A model generated the notes under the pieces. That model did not search any database. It worked only from the letters and a program-made list of their open reading frames with translations, and was not told the DNA's origin. Positions 1 to 12,625 of a stretch of DNA of 64,000 bases are shown piece by piece (the stretch's first letter is position 1; each line of letters opens with the position of its first letter). Where the stretch lies: NCBI GenBank assembly GCA_023055425.1, contig JALGPY010000001.1:135743368-135807367 (forward strand). The letters run 5' to 3'. Origin of the DNA: Linanthus parryae (lineage: Eukaryota > Streptophyta > Magnoliopsida > Ericales > Polemoniaceae). The translations under genes and the position numbers were made by a program.

Positions 1-1119
1 TCTGATCTAATTTATTATCTCTCTTGCATATGTTTGATTACTTTTTGTTAGATGATGAAAGACAAATTGTTTAACATGTTTTGAATCGTGCTATATCAAC
101 TGTTTGACCATGATAATGCAGGAAATATTGTTTCTAAGTTTTGCAGGATTATTTCCTAAACTGGATTGTTGTAGACTTGGAAACACTTGAAGAATTTGAT
201 CCTATGATCAATCATACGTGTTTGACAGCTTCTCTTGATGGTTTAATGAAGGATTAGAACAATGCCTCAGAAGATTACAATCATTCAACTGTTGGAGAAG
301 ATCTCAACATAGTCAAACTCCGTTACCTACAAAATAGGAAGGTTGTTGCTGAAAATCTGGAGAGATTTGCAGAGTTATTTGAAGTATTTAAAGAGCTCAT
401 ATTCGAAGCAAAAACAACACAATTCTCAACGGGAAAATACAGAGAAAGCATTCTGGATTGACAAGCATCAAAGAAGTTCTTCATCTCTTCCAATCCATAC
501 ACATAAGTTCACTGCATTTCACTGCAGTTTTCTACTCTTAAGTGATCTTCTGTATAGAGCTATATTGGTAGATCATTTCTGTATCACTTCTTCTTACATT
601 CTCAAGGATTGTTCAAAGTGAACAATAGAGAATTCTTAGTTAATCAGTTAGCTAGAACAGGTACTAGACAGGTTAGGGAAAACCACAAGCTGTAACAGAG
701 TGAGGGAACTCTCTGTGCTTGAGTTCTAGGGCTTAGCTTTTGATTAATAAAAATTGAGTTGAAAATCTTGCAGGGATCTAATCCCTGAGGTAGAGACGTA
801 GGTCCAAGTTGACTGAACTCTATAAATCACTTGTCTTGTGCATTTTCAGTTCATCTCTTTCAAAGCTTCTGCAGCATACACAAACTGTTTATTTTTCAAG
901 GGTTTGAACTTGTTTTCAAGGCCTTGAAAAAAGTATCTTGTTCTAAGACTTTCTGCTACACTTTAAAGGCTTGAACCTGTGTTCAAGGCCTTGAAATTCA
1001 TTGTCTGCACTAGCTCTTCTACTTGTTAGTCAGTTTTGCAAAAAGTTGGCATACTCTATTCACCCCCCCCCCTTCTAGAGTATATTAGCTGCTTGTATAT
1101 CTGCATACTCACACTTTCA
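1..1119 (+). mobile_element. Ty1/copia LTR, 5' part beyond the window
   Basis: The last 350 bases resemble the copia LTR that ends at 50,350: both have a 'gattaataa' segment, a 'ccctgaggt' segment, a 'tctctttacaag'-like segment and a terminal stretch with 'catactctattca', 'ctagagta' and a final 'ctttca'. The LTR ends with CA at 1118-1119. No primer-binding site follows, so this is a solo LTR or the 3' LTR of an element to the left. The next five bases, AATAA, are part of the LTR of another element into which it seems inserted. Two 14-bp palindromes TTCAAGGCCTTGAA lie at 915-928 and 982-995. No coding domain is seen in 1-900. Confidence 0.6.
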
Positions 1120-2782
1120 AATAATTTCCTAATATTTCCAAAACGCAGAATCAAGACAAAAAACCCAACAAAGTCCACCTTGGCTTGAATTCTGCAACCA
1201 CCCAGAAAATTCTTTAGCCATCCCGGAGCTCTCACTCGTTTATGTCGATTCCGCTGCATCCGCCATGCTCCACCTGCATGGAGCGCCATCACACCTCTAC
1301 CGAGATACTCTGCACCCCCTCCTACGGCGCCACCTCGCACCTCCAACACAGGTGCGTCCCAAAGTATGCTACTTTGGGAGTGTGTGGCTCCATCTCTCCA
1401 CCAGCTAGCTCATCACCGGAGAGATCACCACCAACCAGGTCAAGTGCAAACGAGAATCCCTTCATTTCCACTACTGCAGTAGCTTTCTTCATCACTGTTC
1501 TCGTCACTTGAGTACCATCTCGCACAACCTGCAACTGCTACATAGACTGCACTATTTCCATGCATCAACGTGCTCACACGTCAACCACATGTTTCTTCAC
1601 GCCAGACCTGAGTGCTTCTCATTTTGCGGTTGCTTCTCCTGTTCGGCTACACGCCTTCACCAAGACGTCTTGCAAAGCCACCACTTTGCGAACCCGCCGC
1701 ACTTACCTCTCTTCTTGCCTCGAGTTTCTCAAGAGTTATCGTCAAAAACCACACACAGAGATATCAGGACGCCACCTCGATCCATGGCCTCGTCAACTGC
1801 GTCCACCGCCTCAATCTCTGCCCTTGAGCTTCTTGTGAATTTCCTTGCACTAGTTGCCCACGTCTATGACTAGACACCCTCTACAACTGTTGCGTCACGT
1901 GCTCACAATCACACAACGCCTATGCTTCTTGCCTATGTTGAACAACTGCTTCACCTGTCAACATACTCCCAAGCCTGCATAGGTTGCCAATCGAACGTTC
2001 AATCAGGAAAAACGCCTCTAATTGACTCCACCTGATTGGACTTGAACTTGATTGACCCTGATCGCATCCCGCCGTCTACGATCTGCCTATCGATATCGAT
2101 TGATGTCAATCTTCTCAATGCACTCAGAAACTCAAAATTCTGACCGTACCGATGAATCCGCGACATCCAAAAACATAGGGTTAGACTCCTGAATCATCCC
2201 AATCCAATCTACAGGTACGTCGTAACCACCCGAACAAGTTTCGACCGTCGATTCACGTCGATACGCTGCCCGGTCAGCAATCTGCAAACTCTGTCAATTT
2301 TTTGCAGAATCTGACCCCTCCATCGCGTCGGGAACGTCCAAAAACCTTGGGTTCAACTCCTGTTCGAGTCCAATCGGACTTACATGCAGTTCTAAACACC
2401 CAAACAATCTGGACCACTCGATCGCCACCTTGGCATCATGGTACACAAAGCCACTGCCACACTGGATTATTCCTCCATGTTGCCCATACCAGCAGCAGTA
2501 CCCCCACGTGGGTAAGTCACACCAACCCTTTGCTCACAAAACATCCCGACCTTTATTTCCTTTCTTAAAAAGGAAACAAGGAATTCAACCCCAATAATTG
2601 TGCGGCAAAAACTGCATGACCCATCTGTGGACTTCTTCCAGGTAGCACCAAACAAAGAACAATCCACCAATCTCAATCTTCGTCGCTTTTGCCCAATTTG
2701 TTTTCAATTCTTTAAAATCTTTTCTTCTTCGTCTCTGTACAGCGTGCTCCACTCGGATCGTGAACTTGGATCTGATACCACT
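1120..2782 (-). mobile_element. Non-autonomous LTR element: LTR fragment plus internal region
   Basis: Bases 1120-1170 repeat the right end of the LTR at 2783-3300 with about two mismatches, so they are the remaining start of the 3' LTR of a minus-strand element. The internal region (1171-2782, 1.6 kb) begins beside the 5' LTR with a primer-binding site at 2770-2780, which on the minus strand reads TGGTATCAGA, matching initiator tRNA-Met as in copia elements. No gag or pol motif is recognisable. The short open frames in this GC-richer stretch do not resemble a known protein. A diverged internal repeat is visible near 2,140-2,200 and 2,310-2,380. This fits a gene-poor (LARD/TRIM-like) derivative. 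Confidence 0.65.
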
Positions 2783-3300
2783 TGTTGATGAATTATTCGT
2801 CGACCCGAATTCTCGTCGCAACGGAAGCAAAAACACGCCACACGATCACACACTCAACACACGCCATATAGGAGAAGAAGAACGACACAAGAATTTCACG
2901 TGGTTCGGCCAAATCGCCTACATCCACGGGAGGAGGAGAATTTCACTATATCAATGAGGGAATACATCGTAGGGGAGAGACAGCACAATCCGCGGATTAC
3001 GTCGACGCGGTACTCTCATCCTCATAGACTACATCTATGAAACCCTAACATCTCACATCCGCTCAAGGATATTTCTCACCAGTTCTCTCTCACCACTCCT
3101 CTCCTCTACTCAATTAGAACTTCTTGTAGAGCCGCCTATAAATAGGCCACACCAACTTGCTCTCCAAGTAATCCTAATTGCACTAATATTAGGAAATAAC
3201 ACCAATATGGAATACTAGTAGATTCCTAATTCTACTAGTTTCCAAAAACAATAATTTTCTAATATTTCCAAAACGCATAATCAAGACAAAAAACCCAACA
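2783..3300 (-). mobile_element. 5' LTR of the non-autonomous copia-type element
   Basis: On the minus strand this 518-bp LTR starts TGTTGGGTTT and ends CATCAACA, with the primer-binding site immediately beyond. It contains the 'cacgtggttc' and 'catccacg' segments that also occur in the solo LTR at 46,047-46,476, so the two are related families. The outer target duplication cannot be checked because the other LTR is interrupted and runs off the window. Confidence 0.75.
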
Positions 3301-3380
3301 CCATTAGTAGTCAGGTTGCAGTGCTAGTTCCATTACTTGTGATTAAAAGTTGTACGACAATGGACCATGTCATTTACAAT

Positions 3381-3584
3381 CATTGGCAGAGCGAAAAGTT
3401 TGCAGCAGCCGGGGAATAAACTTTTTAACGGGTATTAGTGAAAATATTTAAAATCAGTTGGGACATTTATGTAATTACAAAAGGGCACTGTTGTTAGATA
3501 CTCAGAGTACTGGTTCGTAGTAGAATTTTAGCAAAGTTAGGGAGTGCAAGTGCCACCCTTTGCCCCCACATGGCTCTGCCCCTG
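3381..3584. mobile_element. hAT-type MITE
   Basis: A 204-bp element with ends CATTGGCAGAGC and (reverse complement) CAGGGGCAGAGCC, so the terminal inverted repeats share GGCAGAGC. It is flanked by TTTACAAT (3373-3380) and GTTACAAT (3585-3592), an 8-bp duplication with one mismatch as expected for hAT. No coding capacity. Confidence 0.75.
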
Positions 3585-5077
3585 GTTACAATGGTTAATA
3601 GCTGGTACTTGGAAGTAAAGATTAAGTTGTTGTTATTACGTTTATTTGCTTTTTTTGGCAAACATTTGATGTATGAGGGCTCGGTTTGAAGAATCGAGAG
3701 TAAATTAGAACTTTAGGAGTTATTTTAAAGGAGACATATATGTGGAATTCCTTGCAAAGAAACCAAAAACATGTTATGTTGACTTAATGTATAAATAATT
3801 ATCAACATGGTAGCCTGTTATACTCAATTTATATAGATTGAGAAAGACACCAACAAGGCAAAAACAAAAAGGGAAAATCTAAGCCATAAGGAGATGTCTT
3901 GTATACTGAGAGCTTCCATTTTCATTTAGCCTTTACTTCTTTGAATCATTCGCTCTTGTATGTATATGGGGATGGCTTCTTCCAGCTCTAAGCTTCCCTT
4001 CTGGTCATTTGTTCCCTATTACATCTTCTTGGGACAATCACAGTGCAGGTTCAGTCATTACTGAAGCTTCAACGTATGGTTCTTAACAATAACTTGACAT
4101 AAACCATACCTGCTTACTTGGGAAGTATTTGGTCCACACAAATAGATTTTCAGGGCGTGTGCCGGATTTAAGTGGGCTGCAGCTTCTGCAGGTTGTACGA
4201 TAAACCGCAACCAATTTGGTTCAAGGAAAGCAGATGACTAAAGCTTTCTGTCCTCTATGGTTAATTGCACGAAACTGCGAATCCTACATTTGAGTTGCAA
4301 CAATTTTTGAGGGCTTCTACCTAAAGTCATTGTCTCTCTACGGGAACAAAATATCAGGTGAAACACCGTTGTTGGGAAATTTAACCATGTTGACGGAACT
4401 TTATTTAGGAGGTAATATCATGACTTCAATTACTGCTGATTGGGAGGCATTTTTTTTGAAGGAACCATTCCTCAGTCATTAGAATTTTCTCGCAACAACT
4501 TGAGTGGTAAAATACCTGAGGAAGTTTTCTCTTTTGATGAATCTAAACCCATCTTTCAATAACTTAGAGGCAATGTTCCCATGGAAGGAGTTTTCCTAAA
4601 TGCTAGTGCCATTTCAATTATTCGGAACATAAAGCTTTGTGGGGGTAATCCGGAACTAAAGTTACCCAAATTCACCAATAAACGATCCGGCACTTCTCAT
4701 TTACTAAAGTTCGTAATACGCGTATCAGTAGGAGCTGTGGTCATTTTGTTACTGCTGTCACTTCGAGATGTGAAAAAAATGTTTCGCCTCGTTTGAATCA
4801 TTTTCAATGCAAGATAGACCGCGGGTGTCCTATGGGAACAATTTACAAGGCTACTGATGGATTCACCACAGAATTTGCTTGGTTCAGGAGATTTGGCTAT
4901 GTATACCAAGGAACCCTCAGTCAGAAACGTGCTGAAACATTTGTAGTTGTAAGGTGTTCAATGTTTACGTGGAAGGAATATCAGGCATCACAATGTTGTG
5001 AAGATCTTAACCTCGTGATTATCAGCGGAATGACTTCAAGGCTCTTATTTGTGAATTCATGAATTTGAAACTATTGC

Positions 5078-5692
5078 TGTAGATAGTGCTTTACAGACAG
5101 ACATATCTCTGCCACGTGGCGATCATCCAGCACACCTAGCTGTGCTCCACACACACTGGATCACCACCCGCGCTGATCCACGTGGGGGCTGCGACACAGG
5201 GCCCTCGCATACCACCACACGGGACTTGAAGGGACTTAGTGGTTTGGAGGCTAGAGTAAGTCCTGTCGCGCGCGAGTGACAACCAAGCCCGCGCGCGACC
5301 TTTAGTAACTGCTCTGAGAGATTTATGGCACGAGCTCCATAAACCCGGTCAACCTCATAACGGTTCCGGTATACGCGGATGAAGTGCGTAACGTTCCCCA
5401 TATATATGGACGAACGTGCCGTTGTGGTTAAGGTAATTAAGCCGCCATTAATGGGCGCATTAACCCACTATAACGGTCATATTCTCCACTATATATAGGA
5501 TCGTTAACCCTTCCTTACATAACACGAACCACCTGAACTACGCGGAAGCTCTGCCAAAATTCTTTCTCTCTCTCTCATACAGTTTCCATTGCCTTACTCT
5601 CTCCCTACACACAAATCTACTCTTCCTGTGTTCTTCTTATCCCCTGCTCTTGGTGTACATTGAATCTTCCTCAAAGGATTTTCTCGTACACA
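5078..5692 (+). mobile_element. Solo LTR of the Tat/PMD family, copy 1
   Basis: A 615-bp LTR starting TGTAGATAG and ending GTACACA, flanked by a perfect 5-bp duplication ATTGC (5073-5077 and 5693-5697). It matches the LTR of the large element at 50,766-51,391 (reverse orientation) and the solo LTR at 47,728-48,339. The insertion lies in the kinase domain of the receptor pseudogene. With no internal sequence left, it is the product of LTR-LTR recombination. A TATA-like TATATATAGG lies at 5490-5499. Confidence 0.95.
5265..5299 (+). promoter_or_regulatory. GC-rich hairpin in the LTR
   Basis: Perfect 10-bp inverted repeat GTCGCGCGCG / CGCGCGCGAC with a 15-nt spacer. The same structure with different but still complementary arms is in the other two LTR copies (47,915-47,949 and 51,176-51,204). 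It lies upstream of the TATA-like box, so it may be a promoter or DNA-level structure rather than an RNA one. Confidence 0.7.
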
Positions 5693-6956
5693 ATTGCATA
5701 GAGTGGATATTGTGATATATGTGGCTCATGCACTGATTTACCTTCACTGTCACTGTCAAACTGCACTAGTCCACTGGGATGTGATGCTTAGTAACGTGTT
5801 GTTGGATGAAAATTGGTCACTCACTTGGGTGATTTCAGCTTATCAGAACTTTTTAATTCAGACGATTCCAAGGTTTTTGGAATTAAACGCACTATCTGGT
5901 ATGCTGCTCCAGGTATGATCTCTCACTCTCTCTCGGTCACACAAACACACACACACACAGGTAACAATAAACACCATGATTGAAAGACTCGTACTTCTTT
6001 CTTATTCGGTATTTTATACTATGATTCATTTGGGTTTCAGAAGCTAAACTTATCCTTACTACGAGGTATATATGACATAAATAACTGTCTTATGGTTTTT
6101 CCTTGCTCCGTCTCGACCATGGCTTCCCATTTCCAAAGTCAGATTGGAAGAAAATTGATGGGAAGAGAGTGATTTGGGTATGGGTTAAGTTCATACAATT
6201 CACAAGAACTGCATATGTAATCAAACTACGAATGCATAGTGCATCGACAACACCTCACCAGGAGAAGGAAAAAAAGAAATAAAATCACTCCTCATGTGGT
6301 TGTATCATGTATGGCTCCTTAATGCAGCAAGTTAGAGAGCTTCTGAACACAAGGATTTAGGTTCCATGTACTTAGGTGCGGATGTCGTGTTGGGTGTGTC
6401 TCCGAGAATCCTGAAGGAAACTTGGGATTTGGGGACTCTGCTAAAAAGTGGCTTAATCCTGGAAACGGGTGTGGGGATACGGTGCCACTGCATTAATTTT
6501 ACATAATATATATTTATGTTCATAAACTAGGCTCAAACTGAATGATTATTTGGGTCAGAGGAGTTGAATGTTGCAACTCATCAATTGAGAAGAAAGAGGA
6601 TAATGACGGCGAGGTTAGAGGACTTCAGTAAGATTAAGATGACCACAACTTTGAACACGACAAAGACGATGAAATGAATGAGAAAACAAGGGGAGAGAAG
6701 AAACTGAATCACCAATTTGCTGTATGACCATGTTTTAAAACCTTGGAGTGTCGGATGGATGGAGGACATATCCGCCATGTATCCCATACCCTTATCCACA
6801 AATATCATGTCCGACACGGGTATGGTGACGAGATTGAAGAGTCCCCCAGTAGATGAAAAATTTCGAACTATTTAGTTAGCCCTTTTAAGTTTGGTTCAAT
6901 CGTTGTCTAAGGTCAGAGATACTTAACTTCTGTTCTATACAAAAGGCAATTGCTGT

Positions 6957-7190
6957 TTGGGGCCACTAGCAAGGGCCGAGCTAAATGGATACAAGTGGGG
7001 GCTATAGCCCTCTGACTTTTAAAAGTTTGAAATTTACTCATGTTTTATATAGATTTTTCATTTTAGACCTCCAATAATGCACTACAGCCCCTAATCAATT
7101 TTACAAAATTTTAATTTTATCTTTATTTTATTATTTTTTTCATTTTTGACTGTAGCGAATTCCTGGATCCGCCCCTCCCCACTAGTGCAA
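6957..7190. mobile_element. Possible hAT-like remnant in the pseudogene intron
   Basis: A short AT-rich stretch bounded by 'cactagcaagggccgagc' and, in reverse complement, 'cactagtggggaggggcgg'. This resembles the GC-rich ends of the hAT elements at 3,381 and 45,577, but the inverted repeat is weak and no 8-bp duplication was found. Confidence 0.3.
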
Positions 7191-7620
7191 CCTCGTTACT
7201 TCAAGTAAAAACCTTAGTACCATTATAGCTCTGAAATTGACACTATTTTGCATTATATGAACATGTATAAACCTTACTGCAAAAATAACACAAAACATGC
7301 AGAATATGGTATGGGCATGGAGGTGTCGACACATGGTGATGCATACAGCTACATGATCCTCTTGCTGGAGGTGTTTACAGGGCAACAGGCAACCGACGAC
7401 ATGTTTAAAGACGGTTTGAGCCTTTGCAGCTGCTTGGAGACGGCTTTACCTGAACGCGCTGCACAAATGTCTGATCCTACCGTGTTCTCTCGTACAGAGA
7501 AAGCAACTTCAGAAAGAGCCGATGCGTGTCTTGTTTCGGTTTACATGGTTGCTGTTCTGCTGAAATGTTTTTAGATTGGGGGGAAACAATTTACTAGGAT
7601 ATGACTTTGATACACATTTT

Positions 7621-8809
7621 TTTCCACATGTAACGAAAGATTTTATTAAAATGAACGATTAGAAAAACAAAATAGATGCATACCCCTATGAACGGATGGC
7701 CATAGAGGAAAAGCTACAAGACCAAAGTCACCTGCCTACAAACATAGCCACTACCCATAAACGACAGGAAACCATCTGGGATACGAGCTCAAAGGCCCCC
7801 AGAAAACAACCCAAAGCAGAGAAACCGACCCGGTGAGGCCCAAGAGCCTCCGAACTCTTCAGAAGCAGCCCAAAAGAGGCAGCCCAAAACGAAGACGACC
7901 CAAACAGTGCTGTACCTCCAGAACCTAAACAGTGACGAGAGCCACCCAATGATACGACCCGAGAGAGAACAGCCGAAAACACACCGCCAGAGCAGGGAAC
8001 CACCATCACCAGCAGCCACGGGACGGCGTGAGGTCGGCGAAACGTGAGTCTGGGTCCGGGGGGGTGTCCAGGTCTTCACCCAAAAGCCTTTTTGATGCGG
8101 CCTCTAGTAGTGTCGGTTTGCGGTGAGGGGGCTGCCCCGGAGAGCTCTTCTAGGACGGAAATCCAGCTTAGTCGAGGGGGGGGGGGGTCAGCCCCACAAC
8201 CAGAGGAAGGGGAGGACAGTTACTACATAACCACAATCAAACAAAGGGGGGAGGGGGAAATGGGTGAGACCTGCACAATATCCACCATAGATGAATCACC
8301 TAGCCGATCTAATCAGCCGACGAAGGAGAGACCAGTGAGGAGAGCAGCGACAGGGGCAGGGGTGGATCTGGGGTAGGGGCGGCATCAACATCAACATCAG
8401 CGCCCTCGAGGTGGTGGCCATCGGACTTTTGGCCAGGGTGGCGACGACGAGGGGCGGGAAGGGAGGAGACGGGGTAGTTGAAGACGAATCACCAGAGTCC
8501 CTCAGGGACATCGAAGAGGGGCGCTCTCGACTTCGATACCGGCGGGTAGCCGGTGGCTGCGTGGATCTACTGTAAGCTGACAAGGGATGGAAATTTCCCG
8601 ATTGGAGCCGGTGGGAGGGGTTAGGAACTTTCAAGGCGACGGCGATGGGAGCAGGGGCGTCGGATCTAAGCAGCTATGGTGACAAGGAGGTCCGGCGGCA
8701 GCTGCATGGAGGAGGAGGAGCCGCAGCCAGAGGAGCTGGGTCTGTTTTAGGGTTTTGGGAGAGAAAGTTTAGAGAGAGAAAAAGCCAACTATTCACGGAT
8801 TTTTTTCCC
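7621..8809 (-). mobile_element. LINE-derived insertion with 12-bp target duplication
   Basis: The block is flanked by the perfect direct repeat GATACACATTTT (7609-7620 and 8810-8821). Read on the minus strand it begins with a CT/CG-rich 5'-leader-like region and ends TAATAAAATCTTTCG followed by a short A run. That polarity and the variable-length duplication fit target-primed reverse transcription of a LINE. Only about 1.2 kb is present and no reverse transcriptase is recognised, so it is internally deleted or a short non-autonomous derivative. It is much more GC-rich than its surroundings. Confidence 0.7.
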
Positions 8810-8821
8810 GATACACATTTT

Positions 8822-9523
8822 CAATGTGGTTAATAACTACATTTTCTTTTATTTCTCGATCTCTGTTTATTAAGGCTATTTGGGCGAGCTAGGTTGTTAA
8901 ATGCATCTTAGTATAGTTTTGAAAATTTCACAATCTGAGACAGCATCCCTAATCGGCTTGACAAAGCCCGAATATACTTATATTAACTCAGATACATTTC
9001 CTGCCGCTGAGGACATGTGGCGCCGGCTCCGCCGGCTCATTGGTGTGGCAAACACGGATCCTTCTTTGGCAAACTCGACTTTTGCTGTGTGGCAAACTCA
9101 GATCCTGTTTTCGCAAACACGGATCTAGTTGGGGTGAAACTCAAATTTTAAGACCTTAGTAACGGCCGAATCCCTACCATTCGGCAACCGGGATCCACCC
9201 TTCCAAGATTTGAAGAAATAATCTTCCTTATCCTAATTGAGCAAAATAATTTAGATTGTAATCTCTGATAGTTTTGCTTTGATTCATCTCATCCAGACCA
9301 AGTCATTCTTATATTCAGCAATGAAAGTCTCTCTCATAAGTTCACAGCTAATTGCTTCCTCAGCTTGTTGCCTAGACGCTGTCGGGGTTCTTTTAGAACA
9401 TTTTAGTTTACTACATTCTTCTTACTAGTATTCATTGCATTTTAATTTAGTTCACTGCTCACGTGTCAGAATTTTGTTAGTTACAGTTATCTACTCATTA
9501 GCTATACTTACTTTATTATTGTA
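8822..9523. other. Unclassified intergenic DNA
   Basis: No gene is recognised. Between about 9,040 and 9,130 there are imperfect repeats of a 'ggcaaactc..gatc' motif, and near 9,320 a stretch resembling the end of an LTR ('caatgaaagtctctct'). I could not define borders. Confidence 0.4.
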
Positions 9524-9902
9524 TTAGAATATTGTCCGTGCCCGATGGCACTATCCTTAAATTGGATAGTTTTTTAGTTTAGAGGTTTTTTTAAATGAAT
9601 TTAGAGGTGTTATCCAAAAGTTATATTTACAAATGTGGTGAAAAAAAAGAACAACTTCCAAGTATGGAATGAGCATTACGTGAGAATCACTCACAACCTA
9701 TCTCCTATTAGTTAGGGATGTAGTTGAGAAAAACCTCTCTCCTATTAGTTAGAGATGTCCAAAGAGAATGGGTAGTTTGGGATGTCCAAGAAGAGTGGGT
9801 AGTTAGAGATGTAATAAATATGTGAAATCTAATGGTGGAGATGGGGTTGAGTTAATCTAACGGCTGAAAAATCATAGTTAGTTAAGCCATTCTATTTTAT
9901 AA
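9524..9902 (-). mobile_element. Helitron copy 1 (subtype 1), 5' end interrupted
   Basis: On the minus strand it ends with a hairpin (GTGCCATCGGGCAC, one mismatch) and then CTAA followed by host T, matching the Helitron CTRR-T rule. Its 5' end lacks the first six bases of TCTATATTATAAAATAG because the next Helitron abuts it. No coding sequence, hence non-autonomous. Confidence 0.75.
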
Positions 9903-10206
9903 CTAGGGATTGCCCGTGCCCGAGGGCACTACCAAAAAACACGTTTCATAATCGATTTTGTTGGAGGAGAAGATAAAAATAGCGTCCCCGGTAATTTTAT
10001 ATGATAGCCATCAAGTCATGTTCTTACACACTTTTGATAATTACGTAAATTTATCCGAGAGAGAGGGTAAATTTTCAAGTAGTGGGTAGTTAAGTAGTGG
10101 GTAGTTAAGTGAGTGATACGTGAGATCTAAGGGTTGTGGCTGATTTATTTAATCTAAAGGCTGAAAAGCCATAAGTTAGTTAAACCATGCTGATTTATAG
10201 AATAGA
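9903..10206 (-). mobile_element. Helitron copy 2 (subtype 2)
   Basis: Minus-strand 3' end GTGCCCTCGGGCAC hairpin then CTAG at 9903-9906; 5' end TCTATTCTATAAATC at the right. About 304 bp, non-coding. It carries 'aaacacgtttcataatcg' beside the hairpin, shared with copy 4 and the intron copy at 24,335. Confidence 0.75.
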
Positions 10207-12625
10207 AGAGTATTGCCCGTGCCCGAGGGCAGTATCCCTAAATTGAATAGTTTTTGAATTTAGAGGTATTTTTTTAAATGAATTTATAGGTTTTATCCAA
10301 AAATTATATTTACAAATGTGGTGACACTACAGAAATTTTCGCAAAAAAGGGCGGCATAAAACTGTCGGGAAAAGGGCAAAAACCGCCGGAAAAGCCTAAA
10401 ACGGCAGAAAATACGGCGGAAATAGCATCGCCGTTGATCTTGGCGTCGGGAATAATAGCCGGCGGTTGGTTTCCGTCGTTCGATAACATACCCGACGGTT
10501 TATTATAACCGTCGTTTAATAATCCTATTTTCGGCGGTTATGTTACCGTCGTTTAAATTTATCGACGGTTACTTTTAACCGCCGTTTATTAAACGGCGGT
10601 TTCCTGCACCGTCTTTTTTTTGTTCTGTCGTTCATAATACGGCGGTTTAAACCGCCGTTTAATTTTGTATAATTTTTTTTTTCCAGCTGCAGGTTTCAGT
10701 TTCCACCTGCTTCAGTTTCCACCTGCTTTTTACATACCAGTACCTCTACTATTTTGCAACCATACAAAAACATGCACACTTAACCAAAATTGAAATCCTC
10801 CAGTACTGCCAAAATCCAACTTAACTAAAAACATTAAATCGTGCCAAATTAAACATCCTCAAGCGTACTCAAATGCACCAAAACAACTTCTCTACAGTAA
10901 ATAGCCAAAATAACAGTCAGGACCATCTAAACTTCAAACTAAACTGTATGAGAAGTGAGATTACAAAATGCTGCATCTGTAATATAATTATCCAGAGACG
11001 GAGCAGACATCTCCCGGAAAAGCACTTGACGATTTCCAATCCAGTTAAGATTCCTGAAAGCCAGAAAAACCCACAATTAAAAGTCAATATCTGTTTTTGG
11101 GCTTAAAACAATATCTGTTTTTGGGCTTGAAATCTATGTTGGTATTATCGGTTTAAAAATGGGTACTGCTAGAAGCTAAAAACTTTAGTAGGCGACTAGG
11201 AGTAGCGGTTTTAAACCCAACAAAGGAGACTAGGAGTAGCGGTTTTAAACCCAACAACATATATTCATACTAGCAACTTTTTAAAAGAGCCTATATTGCT
11301 ATTATCCTCCAGATGAGGATTGTTTTGGAGTTTTTCGACAAAGAGGCTCATTTAGGTGAAAAAATCAGATCTAGAGGAGGTTAACTATGATGAAGGACAA
11401 AAGGAGAGACTGACACCGACCCTAGTTTGCAAGGGAATGAGCTGCTTGGTTGAGCTCTCTATACCCGTGCCTCAGACTGACACCGACACCGACCTCTTCA
11501 TATGACTCTGTAGAAAACCAAATAAAAAAATCTTGCCATTTTACAAATCAACAAACCTCTTAATATGCGTAAAAAGTAACACCTATATCCACTAGAATAT
11601 TTCACGATGAATTTCTGGGGGGACACACGTAAGCCTATATATCAAGCACCAACATGCTACATCCATTACTCTAGCTAATCACGTCACTGAACTAGAAAAC
11701 AAACTAATATAAGATAAAATAAGAACATATGTGTCCAGTAGATTACAAGCCATACTAGCATCTACAGTTATAGGCGAAAGAATGCTACCGTACCTAGTAA
11801 ATTGCAATACGCTACAAATTCTATATAGCACTCAACAAAATTAGACGAGATATATATCGCCATCATATTCACTTGCCTGAAAAGCCTGACAGGCCGACCC
11901 CCCGACCAGAAAGTGGTCAACACCTCCATAACCGCCACCCCATCAGAGTTTTGGCTGGACAAGCCTCGGTAAATATTTACGACACATGAAGCTTAACTCG
12001 ACTGTCATGCAATGAGCAAACACTCTGTAGTTGGAGGATATGGGGATGCATTACTACATGAGTCCCTTGTAATATCCTAGGGAATGGGCACTACCAAATT
12101 TAAACGACTATTTTAGATTGAGGAAAAAAATCGGCATAATTTCCCCGGTTGTATGTGATTTTGAAATGACAAACTGTCAAACATGTAAACAACAGCTTAA
12201 TGAAAGCAATAGCCATCGCATAATGTCTTATATTCCAGCAAAAAGCGCATGAAGTCCTTATCTTTATAAAGGCGCTTGCCCCTAATTTTATCAGGAAGTA
12301 GCACATGTCCCTACGTTGTCCAGCAAGCAACTCAAAAATTAAAACAGAAATTGCTGAAATAAAGCATAAACAACATGAATCTCGTAATGGATATTGATAG
12401 ACTCTGTCCTTTCTGCCACACTGCAGGTTTTCCATAATCCCAGTCAACAGAAGCGAAATACAAACTGGAAATGAAGCGAAGTGTCTAAACTGGTGATCAC
12501 ATAAATCCGAGGCAAGAGAAAAAAACATAGAATTGAGGTACTTTATGTGCCAAAAAATTGAGAAAGACAACGGACTAACAGAGCACCGGAACCTAAACAA
12601 GTAATGCAAATAAAGCATTGAGCAT

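Larger units (their letters stand above)
4150..7574 (+). pseudogene. LRR receptor-like kinase pseudogene (EFR/Xa21 class)
   Basis: Fragments in several frames match, in order, a subfamily XII LRR receptor kinase, a plasma-membrane immune-type receptor. Visible are LRR repeats (NNFEGFLPK, SLYGNKISGE, NNLSGKIPEE, NNLEGNVP; about 4,150-4,590), the juxtamembrane signature (KLCGGNPELKLP) and a membrane segment (VGAVVILLLLSL, about 4,730-4,770). The kinase N-lobe follows (YKATDGF, YQGTLSQ; about 4,790-5,070). After the solo LTR come the catalytic loop (VHWDVMLSNVLLDE, where HCD/HRD is expected; about 5,760-5,810) and, across an intron with donor near 5,913 and acceptor near 7,299, the C-lobe (EVSTHGDAYSYMILLLEVFTG; about 7,300-7,570). 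Frameshifts, stops, the altered catalytic loop and the LTR make it non-functional. The N-terminal LRRs are not recognisable. Confidence 0.88.

Noticed and set aside
12100..12618. A 172-codon minus-strand frame inside the CACTA element
   Set aside because: Its composition is that of AT-rich random DNA (many Phe, Cys, Ile), without domain motifs or splice-supported extension.
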